From positions 868,001 through 932,000 of the forward strand of contig NZ_AGIK01000001.1 of assembly GCF_000230675.1 (NCBI RefSeq): a stretch of DNA of 64,000 nucleotides. Reading direction: 5' to 3'. Every line of letters starts with the position of its first letter. Positions within the stretch are counted from its first letter, which is position 1. This document shows positions 7,371 through 15,015 of this stretch, piece by piece. A program made the position numbers and the translations under genes. The stretch is from Synechococcus sp. WH 8016 (lineage in GTDB: Bacteria; Cyanobacteriota; Cyanobacteriia; PCC-6307; Cyanobiaceae). The notes under the pieces were generated by a model. The model did not search any database, was not told the DNA's origin, and was given only the letters and a program-made list of their open reading frames with translations.

Positions 7371-7451
7371 AGTCAATCTTGGAGCCAGTTCAAGCCTCTG
7401 ACCCCATTCCTTGCGATTTCTTGACTTAATGGAAGATTCGGCAGTGAGTGA

Positions 7452-7640
7452 TCAGAAGCGGCACCCTACCTCATGGATCAGGTCAATGCTGTTAGGCCAT
7501 CGCCGAATGTGTTCGTAAAACTCCATGGCAAGGATGCGAGCTTCCCAAGCATCGGATGCATAGAAGCAAGCCTCCTGCTTGCTGCCATCAGACATCTTGT
7601 AGCGAATCGTGAAATGTTTGTAGTGACTGAAATAAGCCAT
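7452..7640 (-). CDS. hypothetical protein, 62 residues
   Basis: ATG start; reads MAYFSHYKHFTIRYKMSDGS, then FYASDAWEARILAMEFYEHIR. This has the look of a small beta-alpha domain with a helix carrying DAWEAR. It lies 3 bases downstream of the 68-residue gene at 7644-7850 on the same strand, so the two are probably cotranscribed. No family name recognised. Confidence 0.6.
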   Translation of the reverse strand: MAYFSHYKHFTIRYKMSDGSKQEACFYASDAWEARILAMEFYEHIRRWPNSIDLIHEVGCRF

Positions 7641-7643
7641 CGG

Positions 7644-7850
7644 TTAAGCCACCAACTCGTGATCAGTTTGAATCGCAGTCGAACCAGCTCGGTTCATGAT
7701 GCAAACCATCTCATCCAAGGGGTTGAGGACTCTCGCGGATTGTCCTTCCTGCTGGCTGAGAGCATGCGCAGCCCAAAAAGCCTCTATTTCTGTTGTTCTG
7801 GATCCGTGATCCATCCAACCGGAAGAGCTCAGCTCCTGAATTCTGTACAT
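7644..7850 (-). CDS. hypothetical protein, 68 residues
   Basis: I use the ATG at 7850 (MYRIQELSSSGWMDHG). The rest reads IEAFWAAHALSQQEGQSARV, LNPLDEMVCIMNRAG. The frame is open further upstream (to 8096), but that stretch is cysteine-rich and unlike a protein domain. It is the first gene of a likely two-gene unit with 7452-7640. The pattern SxGWMDxG resembles other small picocyanobacterial proteins, but no function is known to me. Confidence 0.55.
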   Translation of the reverse strand: MYRIQELSSSGWMDHGSRTTEIEAFWAAHALSQQEGQSARVLNPLDEMVCIMNRAGSTAIQTDHELVA

Positions 7851-8191
7851 CAATGAACTTTCGTATGTACTCAACTTATGCACCCAACCTGCAAAACATG
7901 GTGCAAACCACTCACATTGATCAGAAGTCTTCGGGATCACGGATGATTCATGTGGTGATAGAGACAAACAACCGCCATTTTTCAAGATTTCAGCACATTC
8001 AAAGGAAATTCTGATCAGGAATAAAACGCATCCATCAGAGAGACAACAGGCCAATAAAAAGACCGTGACCCCCCGGCCACGGCCCGCGAGACGCATTCAT
8101 CAAGCTTGATCTGAGCCCTTCCCAATGGGCTCTTTCGTTATGGCGCATGCCATCTCCTCAACACATCAGTGTTTCTACTCAGAAGCTTGCC
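7851..8191. other. Gap without a confident gene; one hairpin
   Basis: 341 bases. A stem-loop GAGCCC-(8)-GGGCTC lies at 8113-8132, followed on the plus strand by TTTCGTT. It could be a weak terminator, but no plus-strand gene ends nearby. An upstream extension of the 68-residue gene is possible but not supported. Confidence 0.4.
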
Positions 8192-8464
8192 TCAGTAACG
8201 GTGTGGATATTCACCAGGATGATCAATACGAACCACCCGCATCCCTCTCAGAGACTTACCTGATAGCAAAAGCAGCTCACTTCCTGACACGGGATAGCCA
8301 AGCTCCTGAGCGATCATCGCAACCTCAGCAGCTGTCATTGCCGATTGAACACGGCTTTGCAAACGACCATCGCGTTGCAAGTGCTCCAAAAAGGACTGGA
8401 GAGCGCTCAAAACAGGTGTCCCATGCCCTTTTTCTCCGTGTAGTGAATCACGAAACCAATGCAC
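8192..8464 (-). CDS. Nif11-domain protein
   Basis: Residues about 20-75 match the Nif11 domain: ALQSFLEHLQRDGRLQSRV, then EVAMIAQELGYPVSGSEL. Nif11 domains act as leader regions of some cyanobacterial ribosomally made peptides and also occur as stand-alone proteins. Here the C-terminus (SGKSLRGMRVVRIDHPGEYPHRY) lacks a double-glycine cleavage site and Cys/Ser/Thr-rich core. No modification enzyme is nearby, so a peptide-precursor role is not supported. GTG start at 8464. It is divergent from the GH57 gene. Confidence 0.75.
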   Translation of the reverse strand: MHWFRDSLHGEKGHGTPVLSALQSFLEHLQRDGRLQSRVQSAMTAAEVAMIAQELGYPVSGSELLLLSGKSLRGMRVVRIDHPGEYPHRY

Positions 8465-8560
8465 AAAGGGATCGATTACCAGCGAATCCCAAGAACCTCA
8501 ACAAGACATGAAATCGGTCGTGAGCTGACGTCGAAGGCTCGATGGAGTACGAATCAAGTC

Positions 8561-10021
8561 ATGACCCATTACCAATCTCCAGCGATCGCCGGCCGCGAAG
8601 CCGATCTGCATTCCCTTTTGCAGAACCGCGAGCCCGTCTGGCTCCAAGACACCAATTTGAGACTTCAGGGGATCAGCTCAGCTTTTGCCTGTGCTCTGCA
8701 CATGCATCAGCCAACGATTCCCGCCGGCAAAAGCGGAGAACTGGTTTCCCATTTGCAATACATGGTCGAGAACCAGGGAGAAGGAGACAACCACAACGCG
8801 GAACCCTTCGCGCAGTGCTACCGACGGATGGCTGATCTCATTCCGCAGCTGATCAGCGAGGGCTGCAATCCAAGAATCATGCTCGATTATTCCGGAAACC
8901 TCCTTTGGGGAGTTCACCAGATGGGCCGTGAAGACATCACGGGGGCACTCCGCTATCTCGCCTGTGATCTGGAGATGCAACGCCACGTGGAATGGCTGGG
9001 TACGTTCTGGAGCCATGCGGTGGCTCCATCAACACCGATTCCGGATCTCAAGCTTCAGATCAGTGCCTGGCAACACCAGTTTGTTGATCTCTTTGGGGAA
9101 GAGGCACTCAAGAGGGTGAAAGGGTTTTCACCACCGGAAATGCATCTTCCCAATCACCCAGACACCCTTCATGCCTTCATTCAAGCCCTCAATGAATGCG
9201 GCTACAGCTGGTTAATGGTTCAAGAACACAGCGTCGAAAACCCGGATGGATCCCCTCTTTCCCATGCACAGAGATATCTCCCCAACCAACTGGTTGCACG
9301 CAGCTCAACAGGAGACATTGCAAGGATCACAGTCTTAATCAAGACACAAGGCTCAGACACAAAGCTCGTGGGCCAAATGCAGCCGTATTACGAGGCTCTC
9401 ACCCTTGGGAAACAACCGCTTGGAAACAGACAGGTTCCATCCTTGGTGACCCAAATCGCTGATGGCGAAAACGGGGGGGTGATGATGAATGAATTCCCTG
9501 AGGCATTCCTTCAAGCGCACCGCAAAGCATCCAATCGCAACCCATCCGACAACGAACAAGCCCAAACGGTGGCGATCAACGGAAGTGAATGGCTTGAACT
9601 TCTTGAACAGGAAGGAGTTACGGCCTCCGATTTCCCCGAAGTACAAGCCGTGAAGCAGCACCAGCTATGGGAGAAGGTGGGCAGCTGTTCGACGCGTGAA
9701 ACCGTCAACGCAGCAATCGATGAACTCAAAGCCAATAACAGCGGCTTCTCGATGGAGGGGGCCTCTTGGACTAACAACCTCAGTTGGGTTGAGGGCTACG
9801 ACAACGTCTTGGAACCGATGAATCAACTCAGCGCAGACTTTCATCAACGCTTCGACCAGCAAACAGCAAAAGATCCATCGATCACAACGGGCGAAAGTTA
9901 CCGAAACGCGCTGCTTCATCTGCTTCTACTGGAAACAAGCTGCTTTCGTTACTGGGGACAAGGAGCATGGACGGAATACGCACGCAGCATTCACAGCCGA
10001 GGCAAGGCCTTGCTGAACTAA
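8561..10021 (+). CDS. Glycoside hydrolase family 57 protein
   Basis: 486 residues from the ATG at 8561 (MTHYQSPAIAGREADLH). GH57 hallmarks include ACALHMHQP (region I histidines) and FSPPEMHLP, where family members have a conserved Pro-Glu segment. GH57 includes alpha-amylases, 4-alpha-glucanotransferases and branching enzymes that act on alpha-glucans such as glycogen. The exact activity cannot be told. The frame is open 34 residues further upstream, but that stretch overlaps the divergent Nif11 region and has poor composition. Confidence 0.8.
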   Translation: MTHYQSPAIAGREADLHSLLQNREPVWLQDTNLRLQGISSAFACALHMHQPTIPAGKSGELVSHLQYMVENQGEGDNHNAEPFAQCYRRMADLIPQLISEGCNPRIMLDYSGNLLWGVHQMGREDITGALRYLACDLEMQRHVEWLGTFWSHAVAPSTPIPDLKLQISAWQHQFVDLFGEEALKRVKGFSPPEMHLPNHPDTLHAFIQALNECGYSWLMVQEHSVENPDGSPLSHAQRYLPNQLVARSSTGDIARITVLIKTQGSDTKLVGQMQPYYEALTLGKQPLGNRQVPSLVTQIADGENGGVMMNEFPEAFLQAHRKASNRNPSDNEQAQTVAINGSEWLELLEQEGVTASDFPEVQAVKQHQLWEKVGSCSTRETVNAAIDELKANNSGFSMEGASWTNNLSWVEGYDNVLEPMNQLSADFHQRFDQQTAKDPSITTGESYRNALLHLLLLETSCFRYWGQGAWTEYARSIHSRGKALLN

Positions 10022-10043
10022 CCCATCCCGTGACCAAGGTGGA

Positions 10044-10071
10044 GACACGTCAGGACTCGTTCTGACGTGTC
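10044..10071. terminator. Strong inverted repeat between convergent genes
   Basis: GACACGTCAG (10044-10053), 8-base loop, CTGACGTGTC (10062-10071): a perfect 10-bp stem. It lies between the GH57 gene (+) and the 100-residue gene (-), where a two-way terminator is expected. No U-tract follows, so the role is inferred from position. Confidence 0.45.
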
Positions 10072-10123
10072 ATAGAGCTGATGAATCCCCCCGTCATGCA
10101 GGGAATCGAAATGTCCTAGCTGG

Positions 10124-10426
10124 TTACCCTGCTGCACGTGATCGACGACGCACGACGCGTCGACCATCGGGGGTCTGATCCACCTCGGGTTCGCTATCAG
10201 AGCTGGTGGTGACATCTTTGCCCTCAGGTTCGTTTTCAGGCGGTTCTTGCTCTGCAATAAGACCCACAACCACCGCAGCCTGAAGCTGATCAGAAAGATC
10301 ACCAATCACCATCAAGGCCTTGAGGGTGAGCTCCAATCGAGACTCACGAGGCAAACCCGGGCGCAGCTTCTTGACAGAACCCCACAACTCCTGCCCGACT
10401 TCCTTGAGTAGCTCCTTGTCCGCCAT
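10124..10426 (-). CDS. conserved hypothetical protein, 100 residues
   Basis: N-terminal helical part MADKELLKEVGQELWGSVKK, LELTLKALMVIGDLSDQLQAA (about 1-60). An acidic, probably disordered stretch (EQEPPENEPEGKD...SDSEPEVDQ) and a basic tail (RRVVRRRSRAAG) follow. A basic tail after an acidic linker could bind nucleic acid or membrane; this is inference. ATG at 10426. The start is only 4 bases from the opposite open frame of the DCC gene. Confidence 0.7.
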   Translation of the reverse strand: MADKELLKEVGQELWGSVKKLRPGLPRESRLELTLKALMVIGDLSDQLQAAVVVGLIAEQEPPENEPEGKDVTTSSDSEPEVDQTPDGRRVVRRRSRAAG

Positions 10427-10430
10427 CTAA

Positions 10431-10853
10431 ATTATTGTCAATGACATCAACTTACCGAACGAACGGCTGGAGGGGTTTCTGAAGACGCTCGTCTACGACG
10501 GTGGCTGTCCTTTCTGCAAAGCATTTGCATTGCGCAGCGAACTAAAAGGAGGCATTCCAGATCTGCTGATCCGGGACGGAAGGCTTGAACATGATCTCCG
10601 CAACGATTTACGTAAACGGGGATTCAATTTAAGCGAGGGAGCCGTATTGATGGATGGAGATCAAATTTGGCACGGGAGCGAAGCCATTTCAATTCTCTGC
10701 AGCCAGCTCAAACCAAGCGATCCACTATTGGCCTTGCTCAACGGCCTCTTTCAAAATAAAAAAAGAGCCAAGTATTTGTATCCAGGGTTGCTTGCTGCCC
10801 GTCAATTCGCACTCACACTCAAAGGGCTGCCCTTGGATCCAGATCTTGCCTGA
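10431..10853 (+). CDS. DCC-family (DUF393) thiol-disulfide protein without a canonical start
   Basis: The frame carries the family signature TLVYDGGCPFCKAFALRSEL, with DxxCxxC as the redox centre, and ends KGLPLDPDLA. The family is named for its DxxCxxC motif and is thought to act in thiol-disulfide exchange. The frame opens after a TAA at 10428-10430. It has no ATG, GTG or TTG before the motif; the first TTG (10530) would remove the catalytic part. Possible starts are ATT (10431/10434) or CTG (10479), or a frameshift links it to an ATG at 10441 in another frame. The coordinates give the whole open frame. Confidence 0.6.
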   Translation: MIVNDINLPNERLEGFLKTLVYDGGCPFCKAFALRSELKGGIPDLLIRDGRLEHDLRNDLRKRGFNLSEGAVLMDGDQIWHGSEAISILCSQLKPSDPLLALLNGLFQNKKRAKYLYPGLLAARQFALTLKGLPLDPDLA

Positions 10854-10975
10854 GCTTTTTGAAAGCGCTGTTCTTCAAGGTCCATTTGATAGGAAAACTC
10901 ACGTATCTCAGCTTGCATTTCTAAGAGCATGACCACGAGTGAACGTGCCAGTTCCCTGCTAAAACTGTTCTGCAT
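10802..10975 (-). CDS. 57-residue helical microprotein
   Basis: Read from the bases: ATG at 10973-10975 (complement), then QNSFSRELARSLVVMLLEM, QAEIREFSYQMDLEEQRF, basic end, TGA at 10802-10804. The first 45 residues look like one long amphipathic helix. It overlaps the 3' end of the DCC-family gene by 52 bases in the convergent direction. No family recognised. Confidence 0.5.
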   Translation of the reverse strand: MQNSFSRELARSLVVMLLEMQAEIREFSYQMDLEEQRFQKAQARSGSKGSPLSVSAN

Positions 10976-11271
10976 GGACGATGCTCAATACAGGTCAAGA
11001 CTCTTCTAAGTGACTTGAACGACCGTTCGTGGATAAGGTGAGCCTGCTGTCACACAGCTCAATGATTGTGAGTGGAAAGATGATGTCCTGCCAAGGAAAC
11101 AGCTTGAACATCGGATCAAAAGTTCAATGGGAAACAATCAGCGATTGAACAAAAGCGCTGAAACACTCATTAAACGATGCTTTCAGCTAGCAAATTTTCC
11201 GAATAGGCAGCATCAAATATTTCCTAACAGCAACAAACAAACCTTGGTTCTAACCACATCGATCACGCGAT
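10976..11271. other. Gap between two minus-strand microprotein genes
   Basis: 296 bases. Only short chance frames are seen on either strand (for example 28 codons from 11065). It should hold the promoter of the 57-residue gene. Confidence 0.35.
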
Positions 11272-11442
11272 TCAGAGCAAGAGGCCACGCGTGGAAGGTT
11301 TCTGTTTTGGAAGCTGAAACAGCTCAGGCGAACCTTGAGGCACGACCCTGTAGCGAACGCGAACTTGGGTCTTGGATGCGCAGTGGGTAAGCACACCCAA
11401 AAGAACCACAACTAAGAGCCCACGAACAACATGGTGATTCAC
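11272..11442 (-). CDS. 56-residue predicted lipoprotein
   Basis: Read from the bases: GTG at 11440-11442 (complement), NHHVVRGLLVVVLLGVLTHC at the N-terminus. This is a basic start, a hydrophobic core and the lipobox LTHC with Cys at residue 21. The mature part is short and basic (ASKTQVRVRYRVVPQGSP...), ending GLLL then TGA at 11272. It would be lipid-anchored outside the plasma membrane. No family recognised. A plus-strand frame over the same bases has poor composition. Confidence 0.55.
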   Translation of the reverse strand: MNHHVVRGLLVVVLLGVLTHCASKTQVRVRYRVVPQGSPELFQLPKQKPSTRGLLL

Positions 11443-11562
11443 GCTTTCACCTCGTGGTCGCTGGTTGGAAGATCAGCAATGCAAGCCCAAAAATTCTGCC
11501 TGGGAACATTGATAAAACCTTCACCAGTTCATTGCTTTCATCGTACCCACTTTTCCATTGCC

Positions 11563-11679
11563 ATGAGCACTGCACTCAAGAACGCCCACTCTGAACAAGA
11601 CCGGGAGAGCGTTCCTGCAGCGAAAAAACCTACTACAACCGTTAAGACAAGAGTGATTCAACCAAAGCAATTCGGCTAA
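11563..11679 (+). CDS. Possible 38-residue basic microprotein
   Basis: ATG at 11563, MSTALKNAHSEQDRES..., then a lysine/threonine-rich tail KKPTTTVKTRVIQPKQFG and TAA. It is short and low in complexity, so support is limited. The frame is open upstream but that part looks non-coding. Confidence 0.3.
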   Translation: MSTALKNAHSEQDRESVPAAKKPTTTVKTRVIQPKQFG

Positions 11680-11732
11680 AAGTGCCAGAAAAGGACAAAA
11701 TTCAGCCGAAGAGCCTCTTAAATCAAAGCCAT

Positions 11733-12542
11733 TTACTTCTTCGATCCAACGATCACAGAAGGCATAGCACCATTGGTTCCAGGCAGACCTGGGACAACCT
11801 GAGTCATTCCGTCCCACTTATCAAGGAAAAGTTTGTACAAAACGCGTTCGTTAAGGCCTTTGTTCAAGGTGTCGTAACGCAAAGCCTCCTGCTCAGCAAT
11901 TTTCACCTCGGTTTGGGCCCTGAGAAGTTGCTGTTCAGCAATCTGTTTCTGCTCAATCGCGGCACGATATTCTTCGGCAATTTCCAGTCCCGTGAGGTCA
12001 AGACCCAGCACCTTTACATAATCAAATTGATCAAGTTCGTCGGCAACTGTCTCTGCAACGAGCGTTGAGATGTCATTCCATTCAGAGGCGATGGTGACCA
12101 ACTCATATTGAGAAAACACAGACTTGAGTGCTTTCAACAAGGACGGCTGAATAATTCTCGGATACACATCGCGATCACTGCTTGCAATCGTGCTGTAAGC
12201 ACGACCAGCTTGATCCGCCCGTAACGCGTATTTGATGGTGGCCGTGGCCTCAATTACCTGCAAATCCTTCGTAAGAGTGGCAAAGTTTTCAGGCCGTACT
12301 TGCGTTCGGATACTGAAAGGCCATACCTGCTGAACGAGGGGAATTTTGACATTCAAGCCAGGCTGACGTGGGGCACCACTGACTTTGCCAAGGGTTGTCA
12401 CAACAGCAACTTCACCAGCTGGCACCACAAACAAGGCCTGAGCAAGCAACAACAAAGCGGCTAAGACGAGACCAAGGATCGCGACCAGCCCTCCTTCAGG
12501 CCCTCCTGGGGTCACCGAACGCATCTGAGATGGGGTCTGCAT
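11733..12542 (-). CDS. Prohibitin-like SPFH/Band 7 membrane protein
   Basis: 269 residues. One N-terminal membrane helix (about 18-40), then the SPFH domain with VPAGEVAVVTTLGKV, PGLNVKIPLVQQV, DLQVIEATATIKYAL. A helical part rich in Glu/Gln/Ala follows (IEQKQIAEQQLLRAQTEVKI), as in prohibitins, and a short C-terminal tail. These proteins form large ring-like membrane assemblies that scaffold or protect membrane proteins. ATG start. It is monocistronic here; the plus-strand gene at 12656 is divergent from it. Confidence 0.9.
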   Translation of the reverse strand: MQTPSQMRSVTPGGPEGGLVAILGLVLAALLLLAQALFVVPAGEVAVVTTLGKVSGAPRQPGLNVKIPLVQQVWPFSIRTQVRPENFATLTKDLQVIEATATIKYALRADQAGRAYSTIASSDRDVYPRIIQPSLLKALKSVFSQYELVTIASEWNDISTLVAETVADELDQFDYVKVLGLDLTGLEIAEEYRAAIEQKQIAEQQLLRAQTEVKIAEQEALRYDTLNKGLNERVLYKLFLDKWDGMTQVVPGLPGTNGAMPSVIVGSKK

Positions 12543-12655
12543 GGGGAATGTTGTCCGCTAGAGCTTTGATGCACCTTCTCTAGCGAAGATGACCGGGATT
12601 GAGGCGATGATCGTGCTCAAAATGCCACAGTGATCTTGGTATCGACTGGAGAGCG

Positions 12656-12820
12656 ATGTCCCAGCGATTCACAGTTTTCTTCAAACTCACGGGTGAGAGT
12701 GTCAGCTCGATCACCGTGTTTGCCTCGGACCACGCGGCAGCATGGGCCGCTGCACTCGACGAATTCGGAGCTCGCACCATCTCCGTGGTTCGTACTCCTG
12801 ACGATGACAGCGACCTATGA
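12656..12820 (+). CDS. 54-residue microprotein
   Basis: Read from the bases: ATG, SQRFTVFFKLTGESVSSI, TVFASDHAAAWAAALDEF, GARTISVVRTPDDDSDL, TGA at 12818-12820. The beta-strand / helix / beta-strand order suggests a compact fold. It overlaps the 3' end of the following convergent gene by 6 bases. No family recognised, but coding character is strong. Confidence 0.6.
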   Translation: MSQRFTVFFKLTGESVSSITVFASDHAAAWAAALDEFGARTISVVRTPDDDSDL

Positions 12821-13147
12821 ACGTCGATTCAGCGACGCTTTCCATCTGTCCCACAATTTTTGCTGCCAAGGGGTCACATCCATGGGGATGCGCTCAGATG
12901 ACGTCTTCTGAACCTGGTCAAGTTGCTCTAGTTCGTTGCGCAATTGACGGAGGATCGGGATCAGGGCGAGCCCGGCCAACAAGCCAGCAATCAAAAGAAT
13001 CGGCAAGACGACGGGTAGCAACGCCGCCATCAGCACCAATCCCAAACCAAAAACAAGACCAGAAATAAGTTGTTGCTGCCATCGAGGACGCGATCGACCT
13101 GGAAGCTGTTTCATGGCATCGCTGTCAGCCTGAGCGCACTCTTCCAT
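12815..13147 (-). CDS. hypothetical protein with a hydrophobic hairpin
   Basis: About 110 residues from the ATG at 13147 (MEECAQADSDAMKQL). A strong hydrophobic stretch (FGLGLVLMAALLPVV, LPILLIAGLLAGLALI) forms one or two helices. A charged helical end follows (LRNELEQLDQVQ ... PWQQKLWDRWKASLNRRS). An earlier ATG (13171) would overlap the start of the divergent SDR gene. No family recognised. Confidence 0.65.
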   Translation of the reverse strand: MEECAQADSDAMKQLPGRSRPRWQQQLISGLVFGLGLVLMAALLPVVLPILLIAGLLAGLALIPILRQLRNELEQLDQVQKTSSERIPMDVTPWQQKLWDRWKASLNRRS

Positions 13148-13158
13148 ATCAGCCCCGG

Positions 13159-13977
13159 ATGACCAAGCCACAACGCACTGTCTTGATCACTGGGGCTTCC
13201 AGCGGAATTGGCAAAGCAACCGCTCAACGGCTCCTTCTTCAAGGCTGGAAGGTGATCGCTGCGGCACGAAAAACTGAAGCGATGAATGATCTTCGTGAGT
13301 TAGGGGCCGAAGTGCTGACTCTTGACATCACGGACATCCAATCAAGGCAAGCCGTTGTGACGCATATCCATCAACAATTTGGTGCTCTTGATGCCCTTGT
13401 GAACAACGCTGGATTTGGAGATGTTGGTCCCATCGAAACCATGCCAATTCAGACCGCTGAAAACCTGTTTCAGGTCAATGTCTTCGGTCTCATCGGCCTC
13501 ACTCAGTTGGTTTTACCTGAAATGAGAAAGCGTGGAAAAGGCACGGTCATCAATCTTTCCTCGATCGCGGGCCGATTTGTTACCCCTGGAGCCGGGTGGT
13601 ATGGAGCAAGCAAATTTGCTTTAGAGGCGCTCAGCGATGCCTTACGTCTCGAGCTTCACCAATTCGGAATCAACGTCGTCGTCATCGAACCCGGCTTAAT
13701 TGCAACTCGCTTCGAAACTCTCACGAGGAAATCCATGGCCGAAGCCCAAAAAGACCCCGCTTGGGCTCCCATGATGAGGAAAGTGGAAGAAAATTGGCAG
13801 GAGGGGTTCAAAAGGGCATCTCCAGCAGACGTTGTGGCGGCAACCATCCAAAAGGCCTTGGATGCTCGCACTCCAAAAGCGCGATACCTCTGCGGACACC
13901 GAGCCGAGTCTGCAGTCATACAAAGACTGTTGCCCACTAATCTGTGGGACGGCATCGTTCGCTGGCAAATGACGTAG
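13159..13977 (+). CDS. Short-chain dehydrogenase/reductase (SDR)
   Basis: 272 residues with all classical SDR motifs: TGASSGIGKAT (cofactor loop, about 11-21), LVNNAGFGDVG, catalytic Ser in INLSSIAGRF and YGASKFALEAL (Tyr-x3-Lys). The C-terminal part (about 185-270) is the variable substrate region. It would reduce or oxidise a carbonyl/alcohol with NAD(P)H; the substrate is unknown. The start lies just beyond the divergent membrane gene. ocp begins 81 bases downstream. Confidence 0.9.
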   Translation: MTKPQRTVLITGASSGIGKATAQRLLLQGWKVIAAARKTEAMNDLRELGAEVLTLDITDIQSRQAVVTHIHQQFGALDALVNNAGFGDVGPIETMPIQTAENLFQVNVFGLIGLTQLVLPEMRKRGKGTVINLSSIAGRFVTPGAGWYGASKFALEALSDALRLELHQFGINVVVIEPGLIATRFETLTRKSMAEAQKDPAWAPMMRKVEENWQEGFKRASPADVVAATIQKALDARTPKARYLCGHRAESAVIQRLLPTNLWDGIVRWQMT

Positions 13978-14030
13978 GAGCTACCAAATCAACGCCCAAA
14001 GCGCGACGTTTTCGATACAGAGTGTTACAG

Positions 14031-14053
14031 TACCGGCACCTTCAGGTGCGGTA
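14031..14053 (+). promoter_or_regulatory. Stem-loop in the leader just before the ocp start
   Basis: GCACCT-TC-AGGTGC (6-bp stem), flanked by TACC and GGTA that extend it with one bulged G. It ends 5 bases before the ATG at 14059, so it covers the ribosome-binding region. It could tune translation of ocp. Confidence 0.4.
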
Positions 14054-14058
14054 ATTCC

Positions 14059-15015
14059 ATGTTCACGATCGATAAGGCCGCGCAAATATTTCCAGATACA
14101 CGCACAGCAGATGCCGTTCCAGCGATTACTGCTCGCTACAAGCTGTTGAGTGCAGAAGATCAACTCGCTTTGATCTGGTTTGCCTACTTAGAGATGGGGC
14201 GCACGATCACCGTGGCCGCTCCTGGCGCTGCTCGAATGGCAATCGCCCAGCCAACCTTGGATGAAATTACAGGGATGAGCTTCAGTGAGCAAAGTCGCGT
14301 GATGTGCGACTTAGCTGGAAAAGTTGATGCTCCAATTTCAAAGCGTTATGCCTTCTGGTCGATCAATGTGAAATTGGGATTTTGGTACGAACTTGGCGAA
14401 CTGATGCGTCAAGGGAAAGTTGCACCAATTCCCGATGGCTACAAGTTGTCTTCCAATGCCAACGCCGTTCTTGAATCAGTCAAGAAAGTTGAGCAAGGAC
14501 AGCAAATCAGTATTCTGCGTAATTTCGTTGTCGATATGGGTTTCGACCCTGACAACGATGATTCAGCCATTGTTTCTGAACCAATCGTCGATCCAACTCC
14601 TTCAGAGGCTCGCGAAAAGGTCTTTATCCCTGGGGTCCTGAACCAAACGGTTTTGGACTACATGGAACTGCTTAACTCCAATGATTTTGATGCACTGATT
14701 AAGCTGTTCTTGTCGGACGGAGCGCTCCAACCTCCCTTCCAAAGACCCATTGTGGGCACTGATGCGATTCTGAAATTCTTTAAGCGGGATTGTCAGAATC
14801 TAAAGCTGCTTCCTAAAGGTGGTTATGGAGAACCTACCGATGGCGGTTTCAATCAAATCAAGGTTACTGGACAAGTTCAAACACCTTGGTTTGGAGGTGA
14901 AGTTGGTATGAATGTTGCTTGGCGCTTCCTACTAGATGAGAACGACAAGATCTACTTTGTTGCCATCGACCTCTTGGCATCACCAGCTGAACTTCTGAAA
15001 CTTGGTGGTAGCTGA
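14059..15015 (+). CDS. ocp: Orange carotenoid protein (OCP)
   Basis: 318 residues. The all-helical N-terminal carotenoid domain (about 15-160) is followed by a linker and the NTF2-like C-terminal domain (about 193-312, LNQTVLDYMELLNSNDF). Residues known from the family are present: Tyr43 and Trp109 (Tyr44/Trp110 in Synechocystis), Arg154, Tyr201 and Trp288, the last two binding the keto group. The Arg-Glu interdomain salt bridge has Asp244 in place of Glu244. OCP senses blue light, binds the phycobilisome and quenches excess energy. It is the first gene of ocp-crtW-frp, overlapping crtW by 14 bases. Confidence 0.97.
   Translation: MFTIDKAAQIFPDTRTADAVPAITARYKLLSAEDQLALIWFAYLEMGRTITVAAPGAARMAIAQPTLDEITGMSFSEQSRVMCDLAGKVDAPISKRYAFWSINVKLGFWYELGELMRQGKVAPIPDGYKLSSNANAVLESVKKVEQGQQISILRNFVVDMGFDPDNDDSAIVSEPIVDPTPSEAREKVFIPGVLNQTVLDYMELLNSNDFDALIKLFLSDGALQPPFQRPIVGTDAILKFFKRDCQNLKLLPKGGYGEPTDGGFNQIKVTGQVQTPWFGGEVGMNVAWRFLLDENDKIYFVAIDLLASPAELLKLGGS

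Noticed and set aside
7851-8096. N-terminal extension of the 68-residue gene
   Set aside because: The added residues are Cys-rich and disordered in pattern; the ATG at 7850 gives a compact protein.
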